DNA of 52,158 nt from Chloroflexota bacterium (GCA_016190445.1 JACPQL010000050.1:1-52158), one strand, 5' to 3'. Numbered from the stretch's first letter, positions 19,870 to 29,441 are shown. Numbers and translations are program-made. Notes: generated from the letters alone by a model not told the origin.

Positions 19870-20550
19870 ATGACCAGCGAGTCAAGGCGAAGGCGCCCTG
19901 AGACGTCATCTGATGAGGGGAACCTCATGGAACGGGTGGTTGACATCCGCCGCGTGGCCAAGGTGGTCAAGGGCGGGCGCCATCTTAGCTTCAACGCCAT
20001 GGTGGTGGTGGGCGACGGTGAAGGCCATGTGGGCGCCGGCTTGGGCAAGGCGGTGGCCGTCCCAGACGCCGTGCGCAAGGGCAACACTATCGCCAGGAAG
20101 AGCATGATCTCTGTGTCCAGGAGAGGCGCCACTATACCCCATACGGTGGTCTCGGAGTTTGAGTCCACGCGAGTCCTGCTGAAGCCTGCCCCCGCTGGCG
20201 CCGGCATCATCGCCGGAGGCAGCGCCAGGGCAGTGCTGGAGTTGGCCGGGGTGAAGGACGTGATCGCCAAGTGCCTGGGGAGCCGCAACCCCATCAACGT
20301 TGTGAAGGCCACCATGCAGGGCCTGGAGTCACTGAAAGACCCCACGCAGGAGATGACCAAGCGGAAGGGACAGAGACTTCCCCCTACGCCACCGGCGCCT
20401 CCCGTGCCCCCTGTGCAAGCGGTGGCAGTGAGTCAAAGCCTGGAGGCCCCGGCCCGGCAAGAGACCCCATCCGGTGCAACCCCCCCAGCTCCGCAGACCG
20501 AGGGCGAAGCGCCTCTGGCAAAGGCGGAGACGAGCAGAACAGATGGCTAA
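19870..20550 (+). CDS. rpsE: 30S ribosomal protein S5 with Pro/Ala-rich C-terminal tail
   Basis: 226 residues, against about 166 in E. coli. The decoding-fidelity core is complete: VVDIRRVAKVVKGGRHLSF, VGDGEGHVGAGLGKA, KPAPAGAGIIAGGSARAVLE, LGSRNPINVVKATMQGL. After about residue 165 a tail rich in Pro, Ala, Gln and Glu follows (LPPTPPAPPVPPVQ). The start could be 19870 or ATG 19927; I keep the first. It overlaps rpmD by 8 bp. Confidence 0.93.
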   Translation: MTSESRRRRPETSSDEGNLMERVVDIRRVAKVVKGGRHLSFNAMVVVGDGEGHVGAGLGKAVAVPDAVRKGNTIARKSMISVSRRGATIPHTVVSEFESTRVLLKPAPAGAGIIAGGSARAVLELAGVKDVIAKCLGSRNPINVVKATMQGLESLKDPTQEMTKRKGQRLPPTPPAPPVPPVQAVAVSQSLEAPARQETPSGATPPAPQTEGEAPLAKAETSRTDG

Positions 20551-20812
20551 GCTACGCATAGTCTGGGTCAAGAGCATCATAGGCGCCAAGGAGCCCCACC
20601 GGCGCACCATTCGGGCGCTGGGGCTCAGGCGGCTGCACCAGGTGGTGGAGCACCAGGACTCATCCACCATCAGGGGCATGGTGCACCAGGTGAGGCACCT
20701 GGTGGAGGTGGAGGAGATTCCGGAGGAGCGTGCCAGGCGACCGGGCAGGACGGGGAGTCGCAGCGTAAGCCAGGCGGCTACTTCGAGGAGTGATAGTGAT
20801 GCAGGTGCATGA
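20543..20812 (+). CDS. rpmD: 50S ribosomal protein L30
   Basis: 89 residues; the usual L30 has about 60. MAKLRIVWVKSIIGAKEPHR and the second helix are normal; the last 25 residues are a Ser/Arg-rich tail that runs into rplO. The start is the ATG overlapping the rpsE stop; the earlier in-frame ATG at 20474 lies inside the S5 tail. Confidence 0.93.
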   Translation: MAKLRIVWVKSIIGAKEPHRRTIRALGLRRLHQVVEHQDSSTIRGMVHQVRHLVEVEEIPEERARRPGRTGSRSVSQAATSRSDSDAGA

Positions 20813-21239
20813 ACTCCGGCCTCCTCTGCCCAGAAAGCACCGGAAGCGGGTGGGACGTGGGGACGGCAGCGGCCACGGCTCCTACTCGGGGCGCGGCGTA
20901 AAGGGGCAGAAAGCCCGCTCAGGGCCGGGGCTGCACCCCTGGTTCAGGGGTGGACAGCTTCCCCTGGTCAAGGCCCTGCCCGCGATGCGCGGCTTTACCA
21001 ACACTTTTCGCATCGAATACCAGGAGGTGAACCTGGGGGCATTCGCCAGAGTGCCCCAGGGTACGGAGGTCACCCCTGAGGTGATGCGGCAATACGGCCT
21101 CATCAAGAGGCCCAACGCCCCGGTAAAGGTGCTGGGTGGAGGGGAATTGGAGGGGCCGCGCACGGTCCAGGCCCACAAGTTCTCCAAGTCGGCCAGGGAG
21201 AAGATAGAGGCCGCTGGCGGCACGGTGAGGGAGCTGTAG
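20799..21239 (+). CDS. rplO: 50S ribosomal protein L15
   Basis: 146 residues. GRGDGSGHGSYSGRGVKGQK and GPGLHPWFRGGQLPLVKALP are conserved. I chose ATG 20799 because GAGGAG at 20785-20790 is 8 bases away; the GTG at 20790 overlaps that site. Overlaps the rpmD end by 14 bp and precedes secY, as in most bacteria. Confidence 0.96.
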   Translation: MQVHELRPPLPRKHRKRVGRGDGSGHGSYSGRGVKGQKARSGPGLHPWFRGGQLPLVKALPAMRGFTNTFRIEYQEVNLGAFARVPQGTEVTPEVMRQYGLIKRPNAPVKVLGGGELEGPRTVQAHKFSKSAREKIEAAGGTVREL

Positions 21240-21243
21240 CGTT

Positions 21244-22590
21244 ATGCGTTCTCCCCAGGCGGTGGCACGGGGACAGCCAGGACGGCCCGCCCTTCTTCAG
21301 GCCATGTTGGATGCGTTCCGGGTCCCTGACCTGAGATATCGCATCCTGTTCACCCTGGCCATCCTGGTGGTGTTCCGGCTGGTGGCACATGTACCTGTTC
21401 CAGGGGTGGACCGGGTGGCCCTCCGGGCCCTATTTGAGTCCAATCAACTCATGGGCTTCTTGGACCTCTTCAGCGGGGGCGCCCTGCGCAATCTCAGTGT
21501 GGCTGCCATGGGCGTATACCCGTACATCACCTCCACCATCATCCTACAGCTCTTGGTGCCAGTCATACCCCGGCTTCAGGCCCTGTCTAAAGAGGGAGAG
21601 GCGGGGCGTCAACGCATAAACCAGATCACCCACTGGGCAACGGTGCCCATAGCGATTTTCCAAGGGTATGGCCAGCTTCTGATACTCAGTCGAGCGGGAG
21701 TTCTGCCCCAGACCATCAGTTTCATAGGTCCGGACGCTTTGCCGACCGTGGCAATGATAGTGAGCATGACAGCGGGCACCATGCTCCTGGTGTGGATGGG
21801 CGAACTCATCACAGAGCGAGGCATCGGGAACGGGATCTCACTGATTATCTTCGGTGGTATTGTGGCCGGGCTGCCGCAGATGGTGGGGCAGGGGTTCGTG
21901 GAGAGACAGAACATGGGTGGGCTGCTGCTGCTGGTGATCACCGCCGTGGCCCTGGTATACCTCATCGTGGTGTTCACCGAGGCCCAAAGGCGCGTGCCCG
22001 TGCAGTATGGGCGGAGCGTCTTCCGGGGCGGGCGCATGTACCGGCAGTCGGGTAGCACCCACCTCCCCCTTCGAGTGAACTCGGCAGGTATGATCCCCCT
22101 TATCTTCGCGTTCAGCATCATAATTCTGCCTGGCACAGTGGCCAGCTACCTGGCTGATCCCACCAGCAGTAGCTTTATCGCCAGGGCGGCCACCTCCGCA
22201 GCCGCGGCCCTGAGTCCCGCCTCTTTCCTTTACTGGGTCCTGGTCTTTCTGCTGGTCGTGATATTCGCCTTTTTCTATACCCTCATCATCTTTCAGCAGC
22301 AGAACCTGGCAGAAAACCTCCAGCGCAACGGCGGCTTCATACCGGGCATCAGGCCGGGTAGGCCAACCCAGGACTTCCTGAACCGGGTCATTGTGCGTAT
22401 CACGTGGGGTGGAGCCCTCTTCCTGGGCTTCGTGGCCATAGCCCCTTTCCTCATCACCCAATTTACTGGAATACGGGCCCTCCAGCTCAGCGCCGCCAGT
22501 CTGCTCATCCTGGTGGGTGTGGCCCTGGACACCATGCGCCAGTTGGAGGCCCAACTCCTGATGCGCAGCTATGAGGGGTTCCTGCGCTAA
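21244..22590 (+). CDS. secY: Preprotein translocase subunit SecY
   Basis: Channel-forming inner-membrane subunit of the Sec translocon. 448 residues with ten hydrophobic spans. Visible signatures are the plug/TM2 region GALRNLSVAAMGVYPYITST, ITERGIGNGISLIIFGGI and the cytoplasmic loop with RRVPVQYG. About 25 residues precede TM1. ATG 21244 is 4 bp after rplO. secE and secG are not in this window. Confidence 0.97.
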   Translation: MRSPQAVARGQPGRPALLQAMLDAFRVPDLRYRILFTLAILVVFRLVAHVPVPGVDRVALRALFESNQLMGFLDLFSGGALRNLSVAAMGVYPYITSTIILQLLVPVIPRLQALSKEGEAGRQRINQITHWATVPIAIFQGYGQLLILSRAGVLPQTISFIGPDALPTVAMIVSMTAGTMLLVWMGELITERGIGNGISLIIFGGIVAGLPQMVGQGFVERQNMGGLLLLVITAVALVYLIVVFTEAQRRVPVQYGRSVFRGGRMYRQSGSTHLPLRVNSAGMIPLIFAFSIIILPGTVASYLADPTSSSFIARAATSAAAALSPASFLYWVLVFLLVVIFAFFYTLIIFQQQNLAENLQRNGGFIPGIRPGRPTQDFLNRVIVRITWGGALFLGFVAIAPFLITQFTGIRALQLSAASLLILVGVALDTMRQLEAQLLMRSYEGFLR

Positions 22591-22631
22591 CGCGGGCGCC
22601 AGTGGGACTCCGTAGACCAAGAGAGGTGACA

Positions 22632-23288
22632 GTGCGTATTGTGCTTCTGGGCCCGCCAGGGGCGGGCAAGGGGACCCAGGCCAAGACCCTGGCGGAGCGG
22701 CTGCGGGTGCCTCATGTAGCCTCGGGGGACCTGTTCCGCCAGCACCAGGCGGAGAATACCCCCCTGGGGCGACAGGTGCGCTACTACACCGAGCGAGGCG
22801 ATCTGGTCCCCGACCAGTTGACCATTCGGATGGTCCTTGAGCGCCTGGGAGAGGCCGACTGTGCAGGCGGGTACATCCTTGACGGCTTCCCCCGGACTCT
22901 GGAGCAGGCGCGGGCCCTAGACAGCGAGCTGGCGAGCCGAGGGCAGGAGTTGGACGTGGCCCTGAGTGTTGAGGTGCCTGAAGAGGAGCTGGTCCGCAGG
23001 CTCAGCGGGCGGCTGATCTGCCGGCAGTGCCAGGCCCCTTACCACAGGGACAACGCGCCCCCCCGGCGGCCAGGCGTGTGCGACCGGTGCGGTGGCGAGC
23101 TGTACCAGCGGCCCGATGACCAGCCGGAGGTGGTGCGCCAGCGCTTTCGGGTGTACCTGGCCCAGACAGCGCCTCTGGCCGAGCACTACCGCGTCCGCGG
23201 CAAGCTGAAAGAGGTGGACGGACAGGGCTCCATCGAAGAGGTGGAGGCAGCAATGATGGAGGCGGTCCAAGCGGGTCTGGCCCGATGA
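22632..23288 (+). CDS. adk: Adenylate kinase (zinc-LID type)
   Basis: Interconverts ATP+AMP and 2 ADP. 218 residues. The P-loop is LLGPPGAGKGTQAKTLAERL, the AMP site VASGDLFRQH and DGFPRTLEQAR. The long LID carries four cysteines (CRQCQ ... CDRCGG), the structural-zinc form. I chose GTG 22632 with GAGAGGTGAC upstream; an earlier start would add ten unconserved residues. Confidence 0.97.
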   Translation: MRIVLLGPPGAGKGTQAKTLAERLRVPHVASGDLFRQHQAENTPLGRQVRYYTERGDLVPDQLTIRMVLERLGEADCAGGYILDGFPRTLEQARALDSELASRGQELDVALSVEVPEEELVRRLSGRLICRQCQAPYHRDNAPPRRPGVCDRCGGELYQRPDDQPEVVRQRFRVYLAQTAPLAEHYRVRGKLKEVDGQGSIEEVEAAMMEAVQAGLAR

Positions 23289-23322
23289 GGCGTGTGGTAG
23301 GGGAGGTGCGGCCAGGGCCCCG

Positions 23323-24147
23323 GTGGAGTACAATGAGAAAGTCTGTTCCCATATGCAACACAAGATAGTGTTTACGGAGACGCAGGAAAAGGGCCTGGGC
23401 ATCACCGTGAAGTCCGCCAGGGAGCTGGAGCGGATGCGCCGGGCGGGACGTATTGTAGCGCTGACAATTCAGGCGCTTCGGCAGGCCGTAAGGCCCGGTG
23501 TGCGCACCAGAGAGCTGGACTCCCTGGCGGAGCGGGAGATCACGAGGCTTGGCGGGAGGCCCGCCTTCAAGGGGTACAGGGGCTTCCCCGCCACTATCTG
23601 TGTGTCTATCAATGAGGAGATTGTCCACGGGATACCCGGAGACCGCATGGTCAGAGAAGGTGATATAGTGAGCCTGGACGTGGGAGCCATTGTGGACGGC
23701 TTCTACGGCGATGCAGCAGTCACGGTGGCGGCGGGACAGGTGCCGGATGAGGTCCGCCGCCTGCTGGAAGTGACGGAGGGAGCGCTGCACGCGGGAATCC
23801 GGGCGGCCAGGGCTGGTGCGCGGGTGGGGGATGTGTCGGCAGCGGTGGAGGCGTTCGTGGCCAGCCGAGGGCAATATGGCGTTGTCCGGCAGTACGTTGG
23901 CCACGGCATAGGCCGGCTGCTGCACGAGGAGCCCCAGGTCCCCAACTACGGCCCTCCCGGGTTGGGCGTATTACTGCGCCCCGGTATGACCATCGCCATC
24001 GAGCCCATGGTCAACTTGGGCACATGGGAGACCCGCGTCCTGGGGGATGACTGGACTGTGGTGACGGCCGATGGCTCCCTTTCGGCTCACTTCGAGCATA
24101 CTATCGCCATAACGGACGGCGAGCCACAGGTACTGACGGTGCCGTAG
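23323..24147 (+). CDS. map: Methionine aminopeptidase type I
   Basis: Removes the initiator Met. 274 residues as annotated. Metal ligands are visible: the two Asp in [16 protein letters not shown], His in [12 protein letters not shown], Glu in AIEPM and Glu in HFEHTIAI. The family core starts at [19 protein letters not shown]; about 27 residues precede it, so the start could also be ATG 23353 or GTG 23407. adk-map-infA is the usual order. Confidence 0.94.
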   Translation: MEYNEKVCSHMQHKIVFTETQEKGLGITVKSARELERMRRAGRIVALTIQALRQAVRPGVRTRELDSLAEREITRLGGRPAFKGYRGFPATICVSINEEIVHGIPGDRMVREGDIVSLDVGAIVDGFYGDAAVTVAAGQVPDEVRRLLEVTEGALHAGIRAARAGARVGDVSAAVEAFVASRGQYGVVRQYVGHGIGRLLHEEPQVPNYGPPGLGVLLRPGMTIAIEPMVNLGTWETRVLGDDWTVVTADGSLSAHFEHTIAITDGEPQVLTVP

Positions 24148-24197
24148 CCGGGCGGCCCGCCAAGTCTGACCTGCTTGAGCGGGTCAGGGAGGAATGG

Positions 24198-24428
24198 TTG
24201 AGGGAGAGGACTGCGCGCAAGGAGGCCATCGAGGTCGAAGGCGTGGTAAAGGAGGCGCTGCCCAACGCCATGTTCAGGGTGGAGCTGGGCAACGGTCATG
24301 TGGTGTTGGCCCACGTCGCGGGCAAGATGCGCCTCCACTTCATCCGGGTACTGCCGGGGGACAGGGTGCTGGTAGAGCTGTCCCCTTATGACCTGAGCCG
24401 GGGCAGGATCACTTACCGGTTCAGATAG
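24198..24428 (+). CDS. infA: Translation initiation factor IF-1
   Basis: 76 residues, TTG start with GGGAGG 6 bases upstream. The S1/OB fold reads [56 protein letters not shown]. It occupies the A site during initiation. Confidence 0.96.
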   Translation: MRERTARKEAIEVEGVVKEALPNAMFRVELGNGHVVLAHVAGKMRLHFIRVLPGDRVLVELSPYDLSRGRITYRFR

Positions 24429-24468
24429 ACCAGGAAGAGGGCCACGATGAGTGGCCGGGGGTCGTGTT

Positions 24469-24582
24469 ATGAAGGTCAGGGCATCAGTGAAGGTCCGCTG
24501 TAACAAGTGCAAGGTGATCAGGCGTCACGGCACAGTGCGGGTCCTCTGTCAGAACCCCAAGCACCTGCAACGGCAGGGGTAG
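24469..24582 (+). CDS. rpmJ: 50S ribosomal protein L36
   Basis: 37 residues, found by direct translation. [20 protein letters not shown] then [15 protein letters not shown]. Zinc ligands Cys11, Cys14, Cys27 and His32 are all present (C+ form). Confidence 0.97.
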   Translation: MKVRASVKVRCNKCKVIRRHGTVRVLCQNPKHLQRQG

Positions 24583-24602
24583 TGGGCCCCGGGGGAGGTC
24601 TC

Positions 24603-24986
24603 ATGGCAAGAGTAGCGGGCGTGGACATACCGGACAACAAGAGGGCGGAGGTGGCCCTGTGCCGCATCTACGGCGTTGGGCCCACCCTGGCCCTGCGCGT
24701 GCTCCAGCGGGCTGGGGTGGAGGGCAACCCGCGGGTCAAGGAACTCTCGGAGACGCAGTTGGCCCGCATCCGGGAGGTGGTGGAGAGTTCGTACAAGGTA
24801 GAGGGTGACCTGCGTAGAGAGACGACCTCCAACGTCCGCAGGCTGATTGACATCGGCACTTACCGAGGGCTGCGCCACCGCCGAGGGCTGCCTGTGCGAG
24901 GGCAAAGGACTAAGACGAATGCCCGGACCAAGCGGGGCGCACGCCGCACTGTGGCTGGCCGCCGCCGCGCCTCCGCCAAGAAGTAG
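24603..24986 (+). CDS. rpsM: 30S ribosomal protein S13
   Basis: 127 residues from ATG 24603 (GGGGGAGG upstream). [19 protein letters not shown], the helix-two-turn-helix [12 protein letters not shown] and the basic end [20 protein letters not shown] are conserved. The open frame starts earlier, inside rpmJ, without conservation. Confidence 0.97.
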   Translation: MARVAGVDIPDNKRAEVALCRIYGVGPTLALRVLQRAGVEGNPRVKELSETQLARIREVVESSYKVEGDLRRETTSNVRRLIDIGTYRGLRHRRGLPVRGQRTKTNARTKRGARRTVAGRRRASAKK

Positions 24987-25025
24987 TCACGGCCCGTTTG
25001 GCGCGAGGGGAGAGGAAGGAGCAGA

Positions 25026-25418
25026 ATGCCGCCGCGTGATAGAAGCCGTCCCAGGCGCAAAGAGCGCAAGTCCGTCCCTCAAGGGCGGGCATACGTTCAG
25101 TCCACCTTCAACAACACCCTCGTTACCTTGACAGATCCGGAGGGCAATGTCATAGCCTGGGGTAGCGCGGGCACTATGGGGTTCAAGGGATCGCGCAAGG
25201 GTACCGCCTTCGCCGCCGGCCGGGCTGCGGAGGGTGCGGCCCGCAAGGGCATGGACCACGGCCTCCGTCGCGTGGCCGTCTACGTCAGAGGGACTGGCCA
25301 GGGCCGCGAAGCGGCCATTCGGTCCTTGCAGGCCGCGGGCCTGGCGGTGACCAGTATCCGGGACATTACCCCAGTCCCCCACAACGGGTGCCGCCCCCGC
25401 AAGCGCCGGCGGGTGTAG
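25026..25418 (+). CDS. rpsK: 30S ribosomal protein S11
   Basis: 130 residues. [40 protein letters not shown] and [18 protein letters not shown] are the family landmarks. Platform protein contacting the Shine-Dalgarno helix. Confidence 0.98.
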   Translation: MPPRDRSRPRRKERKSVPQGRAYVQSTFNNTLVTLTDPEGNVIAWGSAGTMGFKGSRKGTAFAAGRAAEGAARKGMDHGLRRVAVYVRGTGQGREAAIRSLQAAGLAVTSIRDITPVPHNGCRPRKRRRV

Positions 25419-25511
25419 AGGGCACGCCCACTTTCACGTTGTAATGGAGCTGTAAGAAAAGCCCAATCGGGCTAGAACAAGGCAACGGTTTTCGGGGAGG
25501 ACTATAGCAGC

Positions 25512-26138
25512 ATGGCACGATATACTGGCCCGGCGTGCAGGCTGTGCCGCCGCACCGGCGAAAAGCTGTTTCTCAAGGGGGAGCGTTGCTACAGCCCGCG
25601 CTGCGCAGTGGAGCGGCGCCGCAAGCCGCCGGGAGAGCAGACGCAGCGCCGGCGGCGAGTGTCCGAGTGGGGGGTCCAGCTCAGGGAGAAGCAGAAGGCC
25701 AGCTACACCTACGGGGTGCTGGAGCGGCAGTTCCGCGGCTATTTCGACGAGGCCCGCCGCAAACCCGGCGTCACCGGCCAGTTCTTGCTACAGCTCCTGG
25801 AGCGGCGGCTGGACAACGTGGTCTACCGATTGGGTTTCGCCCATTCCAGAGACCAGGCACGCCAGTGGGTGCTCCACGGCCACTTCCTTGTGAATGAGCA
25901 TAAAGTGGACATACCCTCCTATCTGGTCAGGGAGGGAGACGCGGTCTCCTGGAAGGAGTCCACTAAACTAAAGGAGTTCTTCAAGGAGATAGCGGCGGAG
26001 GCGGGCCGCCAGACCCAGACACCCTGGCTGAGCGTGGATGCCAACACCATGACAGGCAAGGTGGTGCGGCTGCCCGGTGCGGATGACCTGCAGACCATCA
26101 TTGATACTCGGCTGATTGTGGAGCACTATTCCCGCTAG
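25512..26138 (+). CDS. rpsD: 30S ribosomal protein S4, zinc-binding form
   Basis: 208 residues. The N-terminal zinc knuckle CRLCRRTGEKLF ... RCYSPRCAVERR is followed by the S4 RNA-binding domain ERRLDNVVYRLGFAHSRDQARQWVLHGH-type helix pair. The 93-bp leader (25419-25511) holds a small AGCCC/GGGCT hairpin; S4 autoregulates in several bacteria, but I see no definite pseudoknot. Confidence 0.97.
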   Translation: MARYTGPACRLCRRTGEKLFLKGERCYSPRCAVERRRKPPGEQTQRRRRVSEWGVQLREKQKASYTYGVLERQFRGYFDEARRKPGVTGQFLLQLLERRLDNVVYRLGFAHSRDQARQWVLHGHFLVNEHKVDIPSYLVREGDAVSWKESTKLKEFFKEIAAEAGRQTQTPWLSVDANTMTGKVVRLPGADDLQTIIDTRLIVEHYSR

Positions 26139-26152
26139 GGGGCGTGACCTTT

Positions 26153-27220
26153 ATGCTGGACTTCGTTCGCGAAGAGACCCGAGAGACGACGGTAGAGCCC
26201 GTTCCGGTCCCACAGCCGTCGGTCAAACCTTTGGAGACGAACGACACCTACGGCAAGTTCGTCATGGAGCCGCTGAGGCGGGGCTACGGTGTTACGGTGG
26301 GCAACCCGCTCCGCAGGGTGCTACTGAACTCCGTCCCGGGAGCGGCCGTCACCTGGGTGAGAATCGAGGGAGTGCAGCACGAGTACACCGCTGTCCCCCA
26401 CGTGAAAGAGGACGTGACGGAACTCCTGCTGAACATCAAGGCCATTCGCATGCGCGCCAAGACGGAGCGCCCTGGCAAGCTGCGGCTGGAGGTGAGCGGC
26501 CCCGGCAAGGTGTGCGCCGGTGACATCGTATCATCCGCAGACTTCGAGATTGTGAACCCGGAGCTGCACCTTGCCACCCTGGACTCGCCCGAGGCGCGCC
26601 TCTCCATAGAACTCAACGTGGAGCATGGCACAGGATATGTCCCCGGAGTGCAGCGCAACGGTATGCCCATCGGCGTGCTGCCGGTGGATGCGGTTTTCAG
26701 CCCGGTCCAGAAGGTGAACTACACCGTGGAGCGCACCCGGGTGGGCCAGCAGACAGACTTTGAGAGACTGCTCCTGGAGGTGTGGACCGACGGCGCTATC
26801 GCGCCTCTGGATGCCGTCCGCCGGGCGTCGGAGATACTGGTGAACCATTTCTTCCTCTTTTCCCACCTCAGCGAGGGCCAACAGGAGGGCGACTGGGCAG
26901 GAAAGGGTCTCGCGGTCCCGGCAGAGGTCTACAACATGCCGGTGGAGAAGCTGGGGCTATCCGCCCGCACCCTCAACTGCCTGAAGCGGGCCCACGTGGA
27001 CAAGGTGGGCCAGATCCTGGAGATGGACCGGGCCGAGTTGCTGAGAATCCGCAACTTCGGCGACAGGTCTGAGCAGGAGCTGTACGCTCGCTTGGCCGAT
27101 ATCGGCCTCAGTCCCAGGGCCGGCGAGCCCCAGCCTGCGGGCAAAGAGGCCATTGCCCAGGCCGCGGAGGTTGCCACGGAGGGGGAGGAAGAGGAAGAGC
27201 TCGAGCAGGAGCAGGAGTAG
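26153..27220 (+). CDS. rpoA: RNA polymerase alpha subunit with acidic tail
   Basis: 355 residues from ATG 26153 (AGGGGG 10 bases upstream; GTG 26144 would sit on that site). N-terminal dimerisation domain: YGKFVMEPLRRGYGVTVGNPLRRVLLNSVPG. C-terminal domain: PVEKLGLSARTLNCLKRA, VGQILEMDRAELLRIRNFG. The last 30 residues form an acidic Glu-rich tail (EGEEEEELEQEQE) not found in E. coli. Confidence 0.97.
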   Translation: MLDFVREETRETTVEPVPVPQPSVKPLETNDTYGKFVMEPLRRGYGVTVGNPLRRVLLNSVPGAAVTWVRIEGVQHEYTAVPHVKEDVTELLLNIKAIRMRAKTERPGKLRLEVSGPGKVCAGDIVSSADFEIVNPELHLATLDSPEARLSIELNVEHGTGYVPGVQRNGMPIGVLPVDAVFSPVQKVNYTVERTRVGQQTDFERLLLEVWTDGAIAPLDAVRRASEILVNHFFLFSHLSEGQQEGDWAGKGLAVPAEVYNMPVEKLGLSARTLNCLKRAHVDKVGQILEMDRAELLRIRNFGDRSEQELYARLADIGLSPRAGEPQPAGKEAIAQAAEVATEGEEEEELEQEQE

Positions 27221-27574
27221 ATGCGGCACGCAGTGGTCGGACGCAACCTGTCCCGGAGGCCGGGGCACCGCCTGGCGCTACGGCGCAACCTGGCGGCGGA
27301 GCTCATCAAGCGGGAGCGCATCACCACCACCGAGGCTAAGGCCAAGGAGGTGCGTGGCCTGGCCGAGCAAATCATCACTCGGTGCAAGGCTGGAACGGTG
27401 CATGACCGCAGGGTCGCCCTCTCCCTGGTCCCAAACACGGCTGCAGTGAAGAAGGCCTTTGCTGAGCTGGCGTCGCGCTACGCGGAGCGCAAAGGGGGCT
27501 ACACCAGAATCATGAAGCTGGGACCCAGGCAGGGTGACGCGGCACCCATGGTGGTGCTGGAGTTGGTGCCGTAG
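27221..27574 (+). CDS. rplQ: 50S ribosomal protein L17
   Basis: 117 residues. MRHAVVGRNLSRRPGHRLAL and ITTTEAKAKEVRGLAEQII are typical. The ATG follows the rpoA stop with no gap, so coupling is likely. Confidence 0.97.
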   Translation: MRHAVVGRNLSRRPGHRLALRRNLAAELIKRERITTTEAKAKEVRGLAEQIITRCKAGTVHDRRVALSLVPNTAAVKKAFAELASRYAERKGGYTRIMKLGPRQGDAAPMVVLELVP

Positions 27575-27587
27575 CCCGCCTGGCGGT

Positions 27588-28352
27588 GTGGCGGTGCGTA
27601 GGCTAGCCCTGTTGCTGGAGTACGAAGGTACTAGGTATAGTGGGTTCCAATACCAGAAGAACGCCCCTTCGGTGCAGAGGGAGGTGGAGAGCGCTATCCA
27701 GCGTCTCACCGGGGAGCAGGTACGCATCGCGGGGGCGGGTCGGACTGACGCGGGGGTGCATGCGGCAGGGCAGGTCGTGGCGTTCACAACAGAGGCGCCC
27801 TATGAATGCCGAAGTTTCGCCAGCGCCCTGAACCACTTCCTGCCGGAAGACATAGCGGTCCGCCAGGCGCGGGAGGTGCCGCTGGGTTTTGACCCTCGGC
27901 GGCACGCCAGGAGCCGAGTGTACCGGTACACGGTCCTGAACCGAGAGGGGCGCTCGGCACTGTGGCGGCGCTTCGCCCACACGGTCTACGGCCTACTGGA
28001 CGCCGAGGCCATGCGGGTGGCCCTGGCCATGCTGGAAGGACAGCGAGACTTCGCTCCCTTCGCCGGGCCCTTGGGTGGGCGGCGGAGCACTGTGCGCCGG
28101 CTCTACCGGACGGCGGTGTGGCGAGAGGGCGAGGTAGTGAGACTGGAGGTGGAGGGCAATGCCTTCCTGCCCCAGCAAGTGCGGCGCATGGCGGCGGCGG
28201 TGCTTCGGGTGGGGACGCGCCAGATGAGTATGGAGGAGTTTGGAGCGTTGGCAAACGGCGGACGCCACGGGGCTTGTCAGTGGATGCTGCCTCCGGCGGG
28301 CCTCTGTCTGGTTTCGGTAAACTACCCTGGGCTCTTTTTTGAGGAGACATGA
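27588..28352 (+). CDS. truA: tRNA pseudouridine synthase A
   Basis: Isomerises U38-U40 in the anticodon stem of tRNAs. 254 residues. [17 protein letters not shown], the catalytic Asp in [15 protein letters not shown], and [14 protein letters not shown] are present. I chose GTG 27588 just past rplQ; GTG 27594 is equally possible. The rplQ-truA-rplM-rpsI order is common in Firmicutes and relatives. Overlaps rplM (ATGA). Confidence 0.93.
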   Translation: MAVRRLALLLEYEGTRYSGFQYQKNAPSVQREVESAIQRLTGEQVRIAGAGRTDAGVHAAGQVVAFTTEAPYECRSFASALNHFLPEDIAVRQAREVPLGFDPRRHARSRVYRYTVLNREGRSALWRRFAHTVYGLLDAEAMRVALAMLEGQRDFAPFAGPLGGRRSTVRRLYRTAVWREGEVVRLEVEGNAFLPQQVRRMAAAVLRVGTRQMSMEEFGALANGGRHGACQWMLPPAGLCLVSVNYPGLFFEET

Positions 28353-28885
28353 GCGCGGTAAGAACTTATTCGGCAAGACCGGCGGACGTGCACCCGACCT
28401 GGCACGTCATAGATGCGGCAGGGCAGACCCTGGGGCGCCTGGCCACGCATGTGGCAAGACTGCTCCAGGGCAAGCACAAGCCCATATACACCCGCCACGT
28501 GATCACCGGCGACTTTGTGGTGGTGGTCAACGCCGCCCAGGTACGCGTGTCCGGGCGCAAGCTGAAACAGAAGGTCTACTACAAGCACAGCGGGTACATA
28601 GGGAACCTCCGGAAGACCCCCTTGGAAGAGGTCCTACGAAGGCACCCGGACCGCGTGATGAAGCAGGCTGTGAAGGGTATGCTTCCTGACAACATCCTCG
28701 GCCGGCAGATGCTCCGTAGGCTCAAGGTCTACGGAGGGCCCACCCATCCTCACCAGGCGCAGGTGCAGGCGGGGCACGGGAATGACAGCCAAGTCACCCC
28801 GGGCCAGGAGGCACCTACCCAGGCGCCTCAGGCTCCCCAGCCCCAGGCGGACAAGGCTAAGAGCGAGTCGGAGGGTAACAACTAG
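28349..28885 (+). CDS. rplM: 50S ribosomal protein L13 with Gln/Pro/Ala-rich tail
   Basis: 178 residues, about 35 more than usual. Core: [78 protein letters not shown]. The extra C-terminus is rich in Gln, Pro, Ala and Glu. Directly followed by rpsI with no gap. Confidence 0.95.
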   Translation: MSAVRTYSARPADVHPTWHVIDAAGQTLGRLATHVARLLQGKHKPIYTRHVITGDFVVVVNAAQVRVSGRKLKQKVYYKHSGYIGNLRKTPLEEVLRRHPDRVMKQAVKGMLPDNILGRQMLRRLKVYGGPTHPHQAQVQAGHGNDSQVTPGQEAPTQAPQAPQPQADKAKSESEGNN

Positions 28886-29287
28886 ATGGCGAACCAGCAG
28901 CAGTACTACTACGGTACCGGCAGGCGCAAGACAGCCATTGCTCAGGTGCGCCTCTACTCCGATGGCGGGGGCGGCATAGTCATCAACGGCAAGCCCCTGG
29001 AGGAGGCCCTCCCCTGGTTCGCCTGGCAGAAGGTGGTACAGCAGCCCCTCCAGGTGACAGACTCGGGGGGCAAGTTCCACGTGGTGGCCAAGACCCAGGG
29101 TGGCGGCGTGGCAGCCCAGGCGGGCGCCGTCCGCCACGGCATTGCCCGCGCTCTGGTGGCGTTCGACCCGGCCCTGAAGCCGTTGCTGCGGAAGTATGGC
29201 CTGATGACCCGTGACCCGAGGGTGAAGGAGCGGAAGAAGTACGGCCTGAAGCGGGCACGACGGGCGCCTCAGTACACCAAGCGGTAA
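28886..29287 (+). CDS. rpsI: 30S ribosomal protein S9
   Basis: 133 residues. YYYGTGRRKTAIAQVRLYSDG, GGGVAAQAGAVRHGIARAL, DPRVKERKKYGLKRARRAPQ and the terminal KR that touches P-site tRNA are intact. Last gene of the supercluster. Confidence 0.98.
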   Translation: MANQQQYYYGTGRRKTAIAQVRLYSDGGGGIVINGKPLEEALPWFAWQKVVQQPLQVTDSGGKFHVVAKTQGGGVAAQAGAVRHGIARALVAFDPALKPLLRKYGLMTRDPRVKERKKYGLKRARRAPQYTKR

Positions 29288-29291
29288 GAAG

Positions 29292-29380
29292 CTGTTGCAA
29301 AAGTCCTGGTGACTTTTGCAACAGATATCCCCACCCCGGCGGTAGGAGGGGACCCCGTTGCAAAGCTTCGCTTTGCAACG
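29292..29380. repeat. Pair of related hairpins after rpsI
   Basis: Hairpin 1: a 14-bp perfect stem (29292-29305 with 29311-29324, arm CTGTTGCAAAAGTC). Hairpin 2: a 10-bp stem (29356-29365 with 29371-29380, arm CGTTGCAAAG). Both share the GTTGCAAA/TTTGCAAC core, so arm 1 can also pair with the far arm of hairpin 2. No T run follows hairpin 1. They lie in the 154-bp gap between rpsI and ribF. Confidence 0.7.
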
Positions 29381-29441
29381 GCCTGGTAGCTGGGCTAGAA
29401 AGGCGCGTGCAGGGCAAGCCCCGCTGGCTGGCCTGGGAGCT

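Noticed and set aside
29292-29324. Intrinsic terminator after rpsI
   Set aside because: The stem is strong but followed by ATATCC, not a T run.
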